64,000 nucleotides of DNA. It comes from Thiothrix winogradskyi (GTDB taxonomy: Bacteria; Pseudomonadota; Gammaproteobacteria; Thiotrichales; Thiotrichaceae). Below the pieces are notes generated by a model. It saw only the letters and a list, made by a program, of their open reading frames with translations. It made no database searches and was not told the DNA's origin. Of this stretch, positions 26,565 through 34,955 are shown piece by piece. The translations under genes and the position numbers were made by a program. Within the stretch, counting starts at the first letter, position 1; each line of letters opens with the position of its first letter. Location of the stretch: contig NZ_CP091244.1 in the NCBI RefSeq assembly GCF_021650935.1, forward strand, positions 62,001-126,000. The letters run 5' to 3'.

Positions 26565-27251
26565 ATGAAGCTCTTGTGGATCGTTTCAGCAGCTTTAGCC
26601 TTAGCAACATCGACCAGCGTCGCCGCCCCTGATGCGTTTCAAGCCAGTTATACCGTCAGTGCCAAAGGGTTAGACATGGGCATTATGAATGCCAGTTTAC
26701 ACTACGACGGTGAGACGTATACCTACCAAAAAACCACCAAGGCAAACGGTTTAGCCGCCTTACTCAGTGGCGACACCTTGACCGAACGCAGCACTGGCAA
26801 GAAACAAGCAGCACAATTAATTCCCGAACAGTACCTGCACCACCACAAAAACAAACGCAAGGACCGAAAAGACGAATTTCGCTTCACCACCCCCACCCAA
26901 GTGGAAGGCACCTTTGATGGCAACGCCTATCAGCTCAGCGTTCCCAAGGGCACTTTGGATATGGCTGCGCTGGAATTGCATCTAATGGAGGCGCTTGCCA
27001 CCAATCAAGCACTCAATTACCGCCTGATAAGCAAAGGAAAACTTCGGGATTACCGCTTGCGCAAACTCGGCAAAGAAACCATTGAGGTTCCCGCTGGCAG
27101 CTACGTATGTGAAAAGGTGGAAGTCATACACGACAATAATGAGCGCGAAACCACTCTATGGTTAGCGCCCAAACTGGATTACGCCATTGTACAGGTACGC
27201 CATAAAGAAGAGGGCGATGTGATCGAAACCCGTTTAAAACAATACCAATAA
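26565..27251 (+). CDS. DUF3108 exported protein
   Basis: Predicted periplasmic protein of 228 residues with a signal peptide (MKLLWIVSAALALATSTSVAA). The body fits DUF3108: FQASYTVSAKGLDMGIMNA near the start, an alternating beta pattern with many Tyr/Thr positions, and a C-terminal LWLAPKLDYAIVQVRH. DUF3108 proteins have a lipocalin/LolA-like beta fold in prediction, but no established role. A ribosome site (AGAAGGAA) precedes the ATG. It stands alone, divergent from trxA. Confidence 0.82.
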   Translation: MKLLWIVSAALALATSTSVAAPDAFQASYTVSAKGLDMGIMNASLHYDGETYTYQKTTKANGLAALLSGDTLTERSTGKKQAAQLIPEQYLHHHKNKRKDRKDEFRFTTPTQVEGTFDGNAYQLSVPKGTLDMAALELHLMEALATNQALNYRLISKGKLRDYRLRKLGKETIEVPAGSYVCEKVEVIHDNNERETTLWLAPKLDYAIVQVRHKEEGDVIETRLKQYQ

Positions 27252-27372
27252 CAGGGAAATACCATCGACAACCCTAATAATGGCAGCACCAGCCGACATT
27301 TTTTAGATTTTTGCAGCAAGACCCACTAAAATGTGGCGACGTCTGTTTTCAATGCTGTAATTTCTGGAAAAA

Positions 27373-28086
27373 ATGAGTATCAATCACTATGAACACCACA
27401 ACATGCCTCGCCGGGAGATTCTGCTAGTCGATGATGACGTGGTATTACATGCACTGTTACAAGAATATTTAACGGAACATCACTACCGCATTCATACTTT
27501 ATTGAATGGCGAAGAAATAGATAGCTTTTGCCAAAACTCTCAACCGGATTTGATTTTGCTCGACATTATGTTACCTGGCAAAGATGGGCTATATTGGCTT
27601 GAATGGATAAAAAAACACCACCCGCACTTGCCAGTGATGTTATTGTCTGCAAAGAAATCAGCCGATGAGCGTTTGGCAGGGCTAGAGGTCGGTGCGGATG
27701 ACTACCTCACCAAGCCATTTCATCCTAAAGAATTGCTTATCCGTCTCCAGAAAATTATCCGTAACCCTGCCCCCCCCAATAACCTCATAGCCATTGGTGA
27801 CAACCGGTTTGACCCCCTGCACGAGAAGTTAGAGCGGGATGGCACGGTTATTAAACTCACCACGCAAGAAAACCGTTTATTAGAATTTTTTTGCCAAAAT
27901 GCCGGGCAAGTGTTAACCCGCGACGCAATCTCCCACGCAATGAGCGGCAATGAACACCTGCCCCTCAATCGCAGCATCGACATGACCATCAACCGTTTAC
28001 GCAAAAAACTGGGGGATGATGCCCATGACCCACAACACCTGCGCACCATTTGGCGCAAAGGTTATCGCCTGCTCATCAACGCATGA
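27373..28086 (+). CDS. OmpR/PhoB-type response regulator
   Basis: Response regulator of 237 residues. The receiver has Asp20-22, phospho-acceptor Asp64 (LILLDIMLPGKDG) and the terminal Lys in LTKPFHP. The winged-helix DNA-binding domain (about 135-235) has LTTQENRLLEFF and RSIDMTINRLRKKL, ending in RTIWRKGYRLL. A start at 27403 (MPRREILLVDDD) is also possible and matches the family better; 27373 has GGAA just upstream. The HPt gene overlaps its stop by ATGA, and no histidine kinase is adjacent. Confidence 0.9.
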   Translation: MSINHYEHHNMPRREILLVDDDVVLHALLQEYLTEHHYRIHTLLNGEEIDSFCQNSQPDLILLDIMLPGKDGLYWLEWIKKHHPHLPVMLLSAKKSADERLAGLEVGADDYLTKPFHPKELLIRLQKIIRNPAPPNNLIAIGDNRFDPLHEKLERDGTVIKLTTQENRLLEFFCQNAGQVLTRDAISHAMSGNEHLPLNRSIDMTINRLRKKLGDDAHDPQHLRTIWRKGYRLLINA

Positions 28087-28418
28087 GCAGCGGCGTTTTA
28101 TTTAGCACACTGATTGAGATGCTAGGCAAGGAAGCAGCCCATCGCTTTCTCACCCTAGCGCTGCCAGAACTTCAGCGCTCCCAACAGATGCTAATGACTA
28201 ACCTGCAACAACAAGACTGGCAAGCGGCTGCGGCACTTGCCCACAAACTCATTGCCACCGCGCATTTGTACGACGTCGCCCCCCTGCAAGACACGCTGAT
28301 CCACATTAAAGAGCGGAATCTGGCAGCGTTGCAACACCCCTCATTCATTCCCTCCCTCGCCCAGACATTCCAGCAAGTTCAGGACAATATCCTACTTTTC
28401 ATATCGGATAATTATTGA
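28083..28418 (+). CDS. Stand-alone HPt-domain phosphotransfer protein
   Basis: Small helical protein of 111 residues translated from an ATG that overlaps the preceding response regulator stop (ATGA), so coupled. The segment ALAHKLIATAHLYD near residues 51-64 matches the HPt pattern AHxLKG(S/A)A, with His54 as candidate phospho-acceptor. It probably relays phosphate from a hybrid kinase elsewhere, perhaps to the adjoining OmpR-type regulator. The DISM hybrid kinase at 940-3210 is the only hybrid kinase in view, and a link to it would be speculation. Confidence 0.75.
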   Translation: MSSGVLFSTLIEMLGKEAAHRFLTLALPELQRSQQMLMTNLQQQDWQAAAALAHKLIATAHLYDVAPLQDTLIHIKERNLAALQHPSFIPSLAQTFQQVQDNILLFISDNY

Positions 28419-28593
28419 CCGAACCTTGTCCTGTTACATTTTCTTACAATTTTTTACGTTACAAACTCGGTAGCATTCGTTAAGGTTGTGTACGGCAAAT
28501 AAAATAAGCTTGCTATAGAAAAGAAAAACTGATTAAGGATGTGGTCAATGATCAAGGGAATAAAAAGTGCAGTGTGTGCATCATTGCTACTTA

Positions 28594-29583
28594 ACCTGAG
28601 TTCGGGATAAGGTAAGGCGCAGCCTTTCATGGGAGAATGTGAGTAACCACACACAACATTGACCCCACCAAAGGCTGCTACTGAGATGCTAACACGGTTA
28701 TTCTGTGCCATTGACGATTTTTGTCAGGACTTTCATCCCGAATGGAACAAAACGTTATTGACCCCGAAAGGCGGGCATCGTCGTCGCCACAGTGGTCTTG
28801 GCGATAGTGAAATCATGACGATTTTGGTGCATTACCACCAAGTGGGGTATCGTACTTTCAAGTGGTATTATGAGCGTCATGTCAAAGTATTTCTTAAGGG
28901 TCATTTCCCGCAACTCCCTAGTTATCAACGTTTTATTGAGTTAATGCCGCGTGTTCTTTTGCCACTAACCCTGTTTATGCAGCAACGCTGTGAAACGGGG
29001 CGAGGTATTGCCTTCATAGACTCTACCCCTTGAAAGTCTGTGAAAATTTGCGTATTCCACGTCATCACACCTTTCGCAAAGACGCAGGGCGGGGTAAATC
29101 GTCAACAGGCTGGTTTTATGGGTTCAAACTTCATTTGGTCGTGGATGACTGCGGCAATATTTTATCGTTTGCCATTACTTCGGGTAATACCGATGACCGT
29201 AAGCCCGTTCCACGTTGCTGAAAAAAGTGGTCGGCAAAGTCTTTGGTGATCGTGGCTACATTTCCAAGGCATTGACAGAATCGTTGGCAGAGCAAGGGGT
29301 TGAATGGATTACCTCGCTGAAGAAAAACATGAAACCCGTGGCGCGTGACACGTTCGATACACTGATGTTGCGTAAACGGAGCATCATCGAAACCATCAAT
29401 GATCAGTTGAAAAATATTTCACAAATTGAGCATTCACGCCACCGTTCACTCACTAACTATATGATTAACATCATTGCTGGCTTGGTGTCATATGCCTATC
29501 AAGATAAAAAACCAGCACTGGATTTAAAAACATCAGCATTGGTTGTGATCTAAATTGAGGGATGGCTTATCCCGAACTCAGGT
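28594..29583 (+). mobile_element. IS982-family insertion sequence, 990 bp
   Basis: Perfect 18-bp terminal inverted repeats, ACCTGAGTTCGGGATAAG at the left and its complement at the right, bound the element. It is flanked by the direct repeat TACTTA (28588-28593 and 29584-29589), a 6-bp target duplication. The length and transposase type fit IS982. The transposase carries two frame breaks, so this copy is probably not self-mobile, although its ends could be acted on by a related enzyme. Confidence 0.92.
28686..29553 (+). pseudogene. IS982-family transposase, two frameshifts
   Basis: Three consecutive frames together give an IS982-type DDE transposase. Part 1 (to 29033) holds FIDSTP with the first Asp; part 2 (to 29221) holds KVCENLRI, WFYGFKLHLVVDD and GNTDDRKPVP; part 3 (29215-29553) holds FGDRGYIS with the second Asp and RSIIETINDQLKNISQIEHS with the Glu. 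One base is missing after each of STP (near 29030) and VPR (near 29215). Restoring two bases gives 870 nt, about 289 residues, the normal size. The start at 28686 (MLTRLFCAIDDFC) fits the family better than 28659. Confidence 0.9.
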
Positions 29584-29894
29584 TACTTAGCTGTCTGAAT
29601 GTACAACCGGCTATGGCGTTATCGACCAAGGCAGTGCAAGCGCTGCAACAAACAGAGCACAGCGTTACCACCGAAGAAACGCTAGAGACAACGGAATTAT
29701 TTACGGACTCATCCGGTTTGAACGACTTTTTGCCTGAATTGATTGGCCCGCACTTATATGTGTATTTATTGCAATCGGATCAATTCATTACCTTACTGGG
29801 TCTGATGAACACCCTCTGGGAAGAATAAATGATAAAAAAACCGTAAAACCTCCTTACTCGGCTCCCCGAACTGCGCCAAAATCGGAGAGTCTTT

Positions 29895-29938
29895 AACAGC
29901 CCTACTTACTCCCCTGTAGTTAGGGCTGTTTTTTTTTG
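29895..29938 (+). terminator. Intrinsic terminator upstream of rph
   Basis: Stem AACAGCCCTA / TAGGGCTGTT with a 16-nt loop followed by eight or more T. It would stop transcription from the interrupted exported-protein gene before rph. Confidence 0.88.
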
Positions 29939-30039
29939 CCTCACCCCTGCTTGCCTCTTTGCTTGTCATAACCGTGAAACCCACGCAAATGACGAGTATA
30001 ATCCCCCCTCCCCCATCTAAGCGACATAAAGGATTCCCC

Positions 30040-30756
30040 ATGAGGCCAAGCGAACGCGCCCCTGAGCAAATGCGAACGGTTACATTTACCCGCCATTACA
30101 CCTGCCACGCGGAAGGCTCAGTACTAGTGGAATTCGGCAACACCAAGGTGCTGTGTACCGCCACCGTCGAAGACCGTTTACCCGGCTGGCTCAAAGGCAA
30201 AGGTCAAGGTTGGGTCACGGCGGAATACGGCATGTTGCCGCGTGCCACGGGTTCACGCACCGCACGCGAAGCCGCCAAAGGCAAACAAGGCGGACGCACC
30301 ATGGAAATCCAGCGCTTAATCGGGCGTTCCCTGCGGGCAGTGGTCGATCTCGAAGCCCTCGGCGAATTCCAAATCACCATCGACTGCGACGTGATTCAAG
30401 CCGACGGCGGCACGCGCACGGCTTCAATCAGCGGTGCTTACGTCGCCTTGTGTGACGCGATTACTTGGCTGCAAAAAAACCGCCGCTTGAAGAAAAACCC
30501 GCTGCACGGGCAAATTGCCTCGGTTTCCGTCGGCATTTTTGACGGCGTGCCGGTGCTGGATTTGGATTACGCCGAAGATTCCAAAGCCGAAACCGACATG
30601 AACGTGGTGATGAACGAAGCCGGACAATTCATCGAATTGCAAGGCACTGCCGAAGGTCACGCCTTCCGCCGCGACGAACTCGATGCCCTGCTGGCATTAG
30701 CAGAAAAAGGCATTCGGGAAATCATGCAAGCACAACAACAGGCATTGGCATCATGA
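30040..30756 (+). CDS. rph: Ribonuclease PH
   Basis: Phosphate-dependent 3'-5' exoribonuclease of 238 residues that trims tRNA 3' ends. The start at 30040 (MRPSERAPEQMRTV) follows AAAGGA; the open frame runs further upstream without family similarity. Conserved blocks are present: VLCTATVEDRLPGW, WVTAEYGMLPRATGSRT, TIDCDVIQADGGTRTASI, and the C-terminal QGTAEGHAF-type segment (LQGTAEGHAFRRDELDALL). The rdgB start overlaps its stop (ATGA). Together these look like the first of a four-gene coupled operon rph-rdgB-gmhB-plsC. Confidence 0.97.
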   Translation: MRPSERAPEQMRTVTFTRHYTCHAEGSVLVEFGNTKVLCTATVEDRLPGWLKGKGQGWVTAEYGMLPRATGSRTAREAAKGKQGGRTMEIQRLIGRSLRAVVDLEALGEFQITIDCDVIQADGGTRTASISGAYVALCDAITWLQKNRRLKKNPLHGQIASVSVGIFDGVPVLDLDYAEDSKAETDMNVVMNEAGQFIELQGTAEGHAFRRDELDALLALAEKGIREIMQAQQQALAS

Positions 30757-31352
30757 GTCAACGTATCGTCTTAGCGTCCGGCAATGCCGGAAAGCTGCGC
30801 GAATTCAACACAATGCTGGCAGATTTGGGCATTGAATTTGTGCGCCAAAGCGAATTCGGGGTGCAAGATGCTGACGAAACCGGCTTAACCTTCGTCGAAA
30901 ACGCCTTGATCAAAGCGCGTAACGCCGCCCGATACACCGGAATGCCCGCCATGGCAGACGATTCCGGCATTGTGGTCGATGCTCTCGGTGGCGCACCGGG
31001 GTTATATTCCGCCCGTTATGCGGGGGAACACGGCGACGATGCTGCCAATAACGCCAAATTGCTGGAAGCCTTGCAAGACGTGCCGGACGCACAACGCACT
31101 GCACGTTTCTACTGCTGCATCGTTTACCTGCGTCATGCAGAAGATCAATTGCCGATCATTGCCGAAGCCAGTTGGGAAGGTCGTATTCTGCACAGCTTAA
31201 GCGGGGCAAACGGCTTTGGTTACGACCCATTGTTCTACGTGCCAACCCACGGCTGCTCCTCCGCCGAACTGCCAGCGGAAGAAAAAAACCGCATTAGCCA
31301 TCGCGGGCAAGCCTTGCGTAAATTGCATGAATTGTTGGAAAACGCCCGGTGA
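30753..31352 (+). CDS. rdgB: dITP/XTP pyrophosphatase
   Basis: House-cleaning nucleotide pyrophosphatase of 199 residues (Ham1/RdgB) that hydrolyses ITP, dITP and XTP to monophosphates so that they are not built into nucleic acids. Visible blocks are VLASGNAGKLREF at the N-terminus, TFVENALIKARNAA, MADDSGIVVDALGGAPGLYSARYAG-type metal-binding segment, and GFGYDPLFYVP, SHRGQALRKL. It is coupled to rph by ATGA and to gmhB by GTGA. Confidence 0.96.
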   Translation: MSQRIVLASGNAGKLREFNTMLADLGIEFVRQSEFGVQDADETGLTFVENALIKARNAARYTGMPAMADDSGIVVDALGGAPGLYSARYAGEHGDDAANNAKLLEALQDVPDAQRTARFYCCIVYLRHAEDQLPIIAEASWEGRILHSLSGANGFGYDPLFYVPTHGCSSAELPAEEKNRISHRGQALRKLHELLENAR

Positions 31353-31894
31353 AACTCATCATCCTCGACCGTGACGGCGTGATTAACGAAGACTCCGATG
31401 CGTTCATCAAATCGGTGGACGAATGGATTCCGATCCCCGGTAGCATTGCAGCGATGGCGCGACTCTATCACGCCGGGTACACGCTGGCGATTGCCACCAA
31501 CCAATCGGGCATTGCTCGCGGCTATTACGACGTTGCGACCTTGGATGCGATGCACGCCAAACTGCGCCACTTATTAGCCGCGCACGGTGGTGAAGTCGCT
31601 TACATCGCCTATTGCCCGCACCTTGGCAGCGATCATTGTGACTGCCGCAAACCGAAACCGGGGATGCTGCTGACTATTGCAGAACATTTCGGCATGAATC
31701 CCGCGCAAGCCCAAGTTGTCGGTGATTCGTTACGCGATTGGCAAGCTGCCGCTGCGGTAGGCGCAAGCTATGCCCAAGTCCGCACCGGCAAAGGCTTGCG
31801 CACGCTGGCAGAGGGCAAGCTCCCTGCCGCTATACCCGTGTTTGATAATCTGGCAGACTACGCCGACTCACTTTTGGGAAACACTTTCGCATGA
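31349..31894 (+). CDS. gmhB: D-glycero-D-manno-heptose-1,7-bisphosphate 7-phosphatase
   Basis: HAD-family phosphatase of 181 residues in ADP-heptose synthesis for the lipopolysaccharide inner core. The start is GTG at 31349, overlapping the rdgB stop. HAD motif I is LDRDGVIN with nucleophile Asp7 and acid Asp9, motif II is ATNQSGIARGYY, and motif IV is VVGDSLRDWQAA. The zinc loop CPHLGSDHCDCRKPKPGM is complete, as in GmhB. HisB-type phosphatases look similar, but no histidine genes are near and a lipid acyltransferase follows. Confidence 0.9.
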   Translation: MKLIILDRDGVINEDSDAFIKSVDEWIPIPGSIAAMARLYHAGYTLAIATNQSGIARGYYDVATLDAMHAKLRHLLAAHGGEVAYIAYCPHLGSDHCDCRKPKPGMLLTIAEHFGMNPAQAQVVGDSLRDWQAAAAVGASYAQVRTGKGLRTLAEGKLPAAIPVFDNLADYADSLLGNTFA

Positions 31895-32628
31895 ATGCAT
31901 TCAACACGCTTTGGCTAGGCACTCGTGCCGCGATTTTCTGGGTAGGCTTTGCGGTCAGCACCTTATTGGCAGGCTTGCTAACCCCGTTGGCTTGGCTGTT
32001 TCCGCTCAAATACCGTTACCCCGCCACCACCTTGTGGAACTGTTTCAACCGCTGGTGGCTGGAGGTGACTTGCGGGGTGAAATACCAAGTGATCGGGCGC
32101 GAAAACATCCCCACCGATAGCGCCTTCATAATCATGGCAAATCACCAGTCAACTTGGGAAACCTTCGCGATCCCCTGTATTTTTCCGCAACAATTAAGCT
32201 GGGTGATGAAACGCGAATTGTTGAAGATTCCGTTTTTTGGCTGGGGCTTGCGACTGATTCGCCCGATTGCGATTGACCGCAATGCTGGGAAAGCGGCCGT
32301 CAAACAAATTTCGCATCAAGGTAAAGCCCTGTTACAAGAAGGTATCAGCGTGGTCATTTTCCCCGAAGGCACGCGCGTAGCACCTGAGGAGAATGTGCCG
32401 TTCAAAATCGGTGGGGCAATCCTCGCTTCACACTCTGGCTTTCCGGTACTTCCCGTCGCGCATAACGCGGGGTTAAGCTGGAAACGCCATGCGTGGATCA
32501 AAAAACCCGGCACTATTACCGTTAGCATCGGTCCGGCATTTGCCACCAAGGGCTTAAAAACCGATGCCATTAATCAACAGGCACAAAGCTGGATTGAAGC
32601 TGAAAAAGCCCGCTTGCCTGCGATTTAG
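31891..32628 (+). CDS. plsC: 1-acyl-sn-glycerol-3-phosphate acyltransferase
   Basis: Membrane-associated acyltransferase of 245 residues in phospholipid synthesis, converting lysophosphatidate to phosphatidate. N-terminal hydrophobic segments cover about residues 10-50. Motif I is NHQSTWET, so the usual HX4D is HX4E here, a variant known in part of the family. Motif III FPEGTR is intact (about residues 158-163), with a further block GFPVLPVAHNAG. It is the last gene of the rph operon, coupled to gmhB by ATGA. No terminator was found in the following 150 bp. Confidence 0.9.
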   Translation: MNAFNTLWLGTRAAIFWVGFAVSTLLAGLLTPLAWLFPLKYRYPATTLWNCFNRWWLEVTCGVKYQVIGRENIPTDSAFIIMANHQSTWETFAIPCIFPQQLSWVMKRELLKIPFFGWGLRLIRPIAIDRNAGKAAVKQISHQGKALLQEGISVVIFPEGTRVAPEENVPFKIGGAILASHSGFPVLPVAHNAGLSWKRHAWIKKPGTITVSIGPAFATKGLKTDAINQQAQSWIEAEKARLPAI

Positions 32629-32784
32629 ATCGCTCCATACCTTGCTAATTTATTTATTGGCATCCATAAATAAATTCACGGTCACTAATTGCGCATTTCG
32701 TGTTCACTTCCATCAAAATCAGACTACTATTTAATCCGTAGTTCAGGTTTTGTTCACAGTTACCGATCAGCAAGGAGTGCGCCC

Positions 32785-33108
32785 ATGTCAGTAAGAAAGC
32801 TCATACGTAACGCTATAACAACTTTCGTTACCACCCTTGTTTTAAGCAGTGCTTACGCCTACGCCGCGCCTAATGGCGAAGTGCTGTTTAGTGCAACCGA
32901 GGGCGGCAAACCCATTATGCGTACAGTTCAATGGGAAATTTTTAATCTGGATAGCAACAGTAAGCAAGAAGACGTGCGGCATACCTTCACCGTCAAGCTA
33001 CCACCGGGTGAATACCTCGCCAAGCTCAGGTGTGACGGCAAGGATTACGAGCGCCCATTCAAAATTGCCACGCCATTCCATAACGTGCTGATTGAGTGTG
33101 GTCATTGA
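32785..33108 (+). CDS. Small exported protein of unknown function
   Basis: 107-residue protein with a signal peptide (MSVRKLIRNAITTFVTT...AYAA) and a clear CAAGGAGTG ribosome site before the ATG at 32785; the frame extends upstream to 32689 without one. The body is a short beta-rich domain: VLFSATEGGKPI, VQWEIFNLD, HTFTVKLPPGEYLAKLRCDGKDYERPF in adjacent strands. The pattern resembles a carboxypeptidase-regulatory-like or PEGA-like beta sandwich. Two cysteines in the mature part may form a disulfide. It stands alone and ends before a hairpin terminator. Confidence 0.72.
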   Translation: MSVRKLIRNAITTFVTTLVLSSAYAYAAPNGEVLFSATEGGKPIMRTVQWEIFNLDSNSKQEDVRHTFTVKLPPGEYLAKLRCDGKDYERPFKIATPFHNVLIECGH

Positions 33109-33135
33109 GACCGGGCAATAGGGAAGTGGAAAAAC

Positions 33136-33161
33136 AGCCGGATAATGTTCATCATCCGGCT
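33136..33161. terminator. Hairpin between convergent genes
   Basis: Stem AGCCGGAT / ATCCGGCT with a 10-nt loop, preceded by AAAAAC (a T-tract on the minus strand). It lies between the small exported protein gene and the convergent outer-membrane protein gene and suits both. Confidence 0.72.
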
Positions 33162-33196
33162 CAAAACAGACATCAAAACCAACTCAACAAAAATTG

Positions 33197-33820
33197 TTAG
33201 AAGTTGTAGTGCAGACCTACCGTTGCGGTGGTGACACCCGTGTCAGCCGTACCAACCACGCCTGACTCAATGATCTTGGATTGCTCACCCATACTTACAA
33301 AATGATCAACGCCTGCACGCATCCCAAAATGTTCGCTGAAATTGTACTCAGCCCCCACCCCAACAACCGGCGTCACACCGGAATCATCGGCATTACTTGC
33401 GCTGGTGAATGCTTCACTTTCCCAAAAAGCAGCGCCAACTTTACCAAACAAGCCCACGTTTTGGGTCAAAGCTTTACGCCCGACAGCACTCAAGGTCAAG
33501 GCTTGAGATTGTTGATCGCCACGGACTGCGCCACCATCTTGCTCGATACGTGCCGTGTAATCCATATCCGTGAAGCCTGCTTCTACCGCCAGATTAGGGC
33601 TAACCGGATAACCTGCATACACATTGACTGCCCGGTCAGTGTCACACACTTCACGACACGCCACACCACCCACACCACAAGTTGAACTCAGATCATTGTC
33701 ATCGACAGAGCTATTAATACCGTAACCTGCGCCCACATAAGGCGCTTTCGGCGAACCTGCCATTGCTACACTGCTGAACAATACAACCGCAACACTTACC
33801 AAAGGCAAATATTTATTCAT
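33197..33820 (-). CDS. Outer-membrane beta-barrel protein, OmpA/OmpW-like
   Basis: 207-residue porin-like protein. A signal peptide (MNKYLPLVSVAVVLFSSVAMA) is followed by alternating amphipathic strands: PYVGAGYGIN, AVNVYAGYPVSPNLAVEAG, QSQALTLSAVGRKALT, VGLFGKVGAAFWE and a C-terminal VTTATVGLHYNF ending in Phe, the classic BAM recognition end. It fits the eight-stranded OmpA-like transmembrane class. Three cysteines near residues 48-60 lie in an extracellular loop. GAGGAAA precedes the ATG. Function is not known; it stands alone. Confidence 0.82.
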   Translation of the reverse strand: MNKYLPLVSVAVVLFSSVAMAGSPKAPYVGAGYGINSSVDDNDLSSTCGVGGVACREVCDTDRAVNVYAGYPVSPNLAVEAGFTDMDYTARIEQDGGAVRGDQQSQALTLSAVGRKALTQNVGLFGKVGAAFWESEAFTSASNADDSGVTPVVGVGAEYNFSEHFGMRAGVDHFVSMGEQSKIIESGVVGTADTGVTTATVGLHYNF

Positions 33821-33910
33821 CTACGTTTCCTCATTTATGTTTATGCTCTAATGAATTTAGCAGAAATGAAGGAAATCGTTATTTATTGTTTTTATAAGGA
33901 TGAATATTTA

Positions 33911-34303
33911 TCAGCCCGCCCGATTCCGCATGTGGTCTGCTACGTTTGCAAAGGAAGCTTTTAACTGCATTTTTAGCAAATCATCGCCCACTTGCTCATC
34001 CAACGCGGTATCCATGCACAATAACCATTGATCACGCATTTGCGTATCCACCGGAAACGGCAAATGCCGCGCCCGCAAACGCGGATGCCCGTATTCCGCT
34101 TCATACAATCCCGGCCCGCCTAGCCAGCCAGATAAAAACTTGAACAGCTTATCACGGGCAGATTGCAAATCTTGCGCATGAATCTTGCGTAACTCCCACG
34201 CTTCCGGCAATTCATCCATCAAGTCATAAAAGCGGTTCACCAAGCGCAACACGCCTGCCTCGCCGCCGAGCATGTCGTAATGGGTTCTAATTGGTAATTC
34301 CAT
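33911..34303 (-). CDS. Group II truncated haemoglobin
   Basis: 130-residue 2-on-2 globin. It has MLGGEAGVLRLVNRFYDLM (helix B region with Phe-Tyr at the B9/B10 positions), a glycine-rich LGGPGLYEAEYG segment before helix F, proximal His in RARHLPFPVD, and Trp at G8 (DQWLLCMDTAL). These mark class II (TrHbO-like) proteins. It binds haem and oxygen and may handle NO or peroxide. The start ATG at 34303 fits the family. It is a single gene on the same strand as the exported-protein cluster but about 80 bp from it. Confidence 0.92.
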   Translation of the reverse strand: MELPIRTHYDMLGGEAGVLRLVNRFYDLMDELPEAWELRKIHAQDLQSARDKLFKFLSGWLGGPGLYEAEYGHPRLRARHLPFPVDTQMRDQWLLCMDTALDEQVGDDLLKMQLKASFANVADHMRNRAG

Positions 34304-34382
34304 CCTGAATAATCCGTAGCCTGCTTAAAAGTGGCAAGTCTACGGATTTTCACGCCAATTGGGGATGGGATTTCGCAAAGGC

Positions 34383-34943
34383 TTACAGTTTATCCGCAGC
34401 TACGCGGGCAAGATTTTCGAGTTTACTGACCTCAGGGTCTCCTTTGAGAGCGACTGCACCGAGCGTCATCACCACGCGCCCTTTGCGGAAAATCAGTTGC
34501 GTGTTGGATAGCAGATCGAGATTGCCAACATGCAGGTAGGCTTCATCGCCAATCCCGCTGAGTGTCCGCTGAGACTGCTGGTTGGTAGTTTTCATGGCAT
34601 CATTAATAACGCCCCCCATGAAGTCCTGCATTTTCAGCGACATCCGCATGGTTTCTTGGGCTTCTGCTGCATTAGCGTTGGGCATGAGCGTGATGGTTAA
34701 CATGGAAAATGGGGCAATATCCGTCACATTGCCTTTGCTGTTGTAAACACAGGTTTCTGGTTCGTCCGCCATCACCTCCACGCTGTTACTGAATGTGCCT
34801 TGCACGTCAGCCGGGGTAAGCAATTGGCAGGGTGACAGGATTTCACGCGATGATGAACTGGTTGTCGCTTGGCTAGACGCCGTGTCATCTCCGCAACCAA
34901 CCAATACCAGAAGCAATACGGGCAACAGTAAGCGTGTTTGCAT
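34383..34943 (-). CDS. Lipoprotein of unknown function
   Basis: 186-residue lipoprotein; the lipobox LVGC places the lipidated Cys at residue 17, followed by a Ser/Thr-rich linker. The globular part begins LSPCQLLTPADVQGTF and has a second pair of cysteines (PC...ETCVY), a layout like DUF3558-type lipoproteins, but I cannot name the family with certainty. It is the last gene of a five-gene minus-strand run of exported proteins and starts 12 bp after the preceding stop. Confidence 0.72.
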   Translation of the reverse strand: MQTRLLLPVLLLVLVGCGDDTASSQATTSSSSREILSPCQLLTPADVQGTFSNSVEVMADEPETCVYNSKGNVTDIAPFSMLTITLMPNANAAEAQETMRMSLKMQDFMGGVINDAMKTTNQQSQRTLSGIGDEAYLHVGNLDLLSNTQLIFRKGRVVMTLGAVALKGDPEVSKLENLARVAADKL

Positions 34944-34955
34944 GGCAAGATTCTC

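Larger units (their letters stand above)
28548..29828 (+). pseudogene. Small exported protein gene interrupted by an IS982-family element
   Basis: The IS at 28594-29583 splits this gene. Joining 28548-28593 to 29590-29828 (removing the IS and one TACTTA copy) gives an uninterrupted 94-residue frame. It has a good ribosome site (AAGGA, 8 nt before ATG), a signal-peptide-like start (MIKGIKSAV... through ...PAMA), and an acidic Thr/Glu-rich body ending NTLWEE. The exact restoration of the frame is the main evidence that it was a real gene. I do not recognise the family. The downstream part retains 80 codons but no signal peptide, so the product is presumably lost. Confidence 0.82.

Noticed and set aside
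29020..29225. Programmed frameshifting in the IS982 transposase
   Set aside because: IS982 transposases are normally one frame, two separate shifts are needed and no slippery heptamer with a stimulatory structure is evident; decay is simpler.
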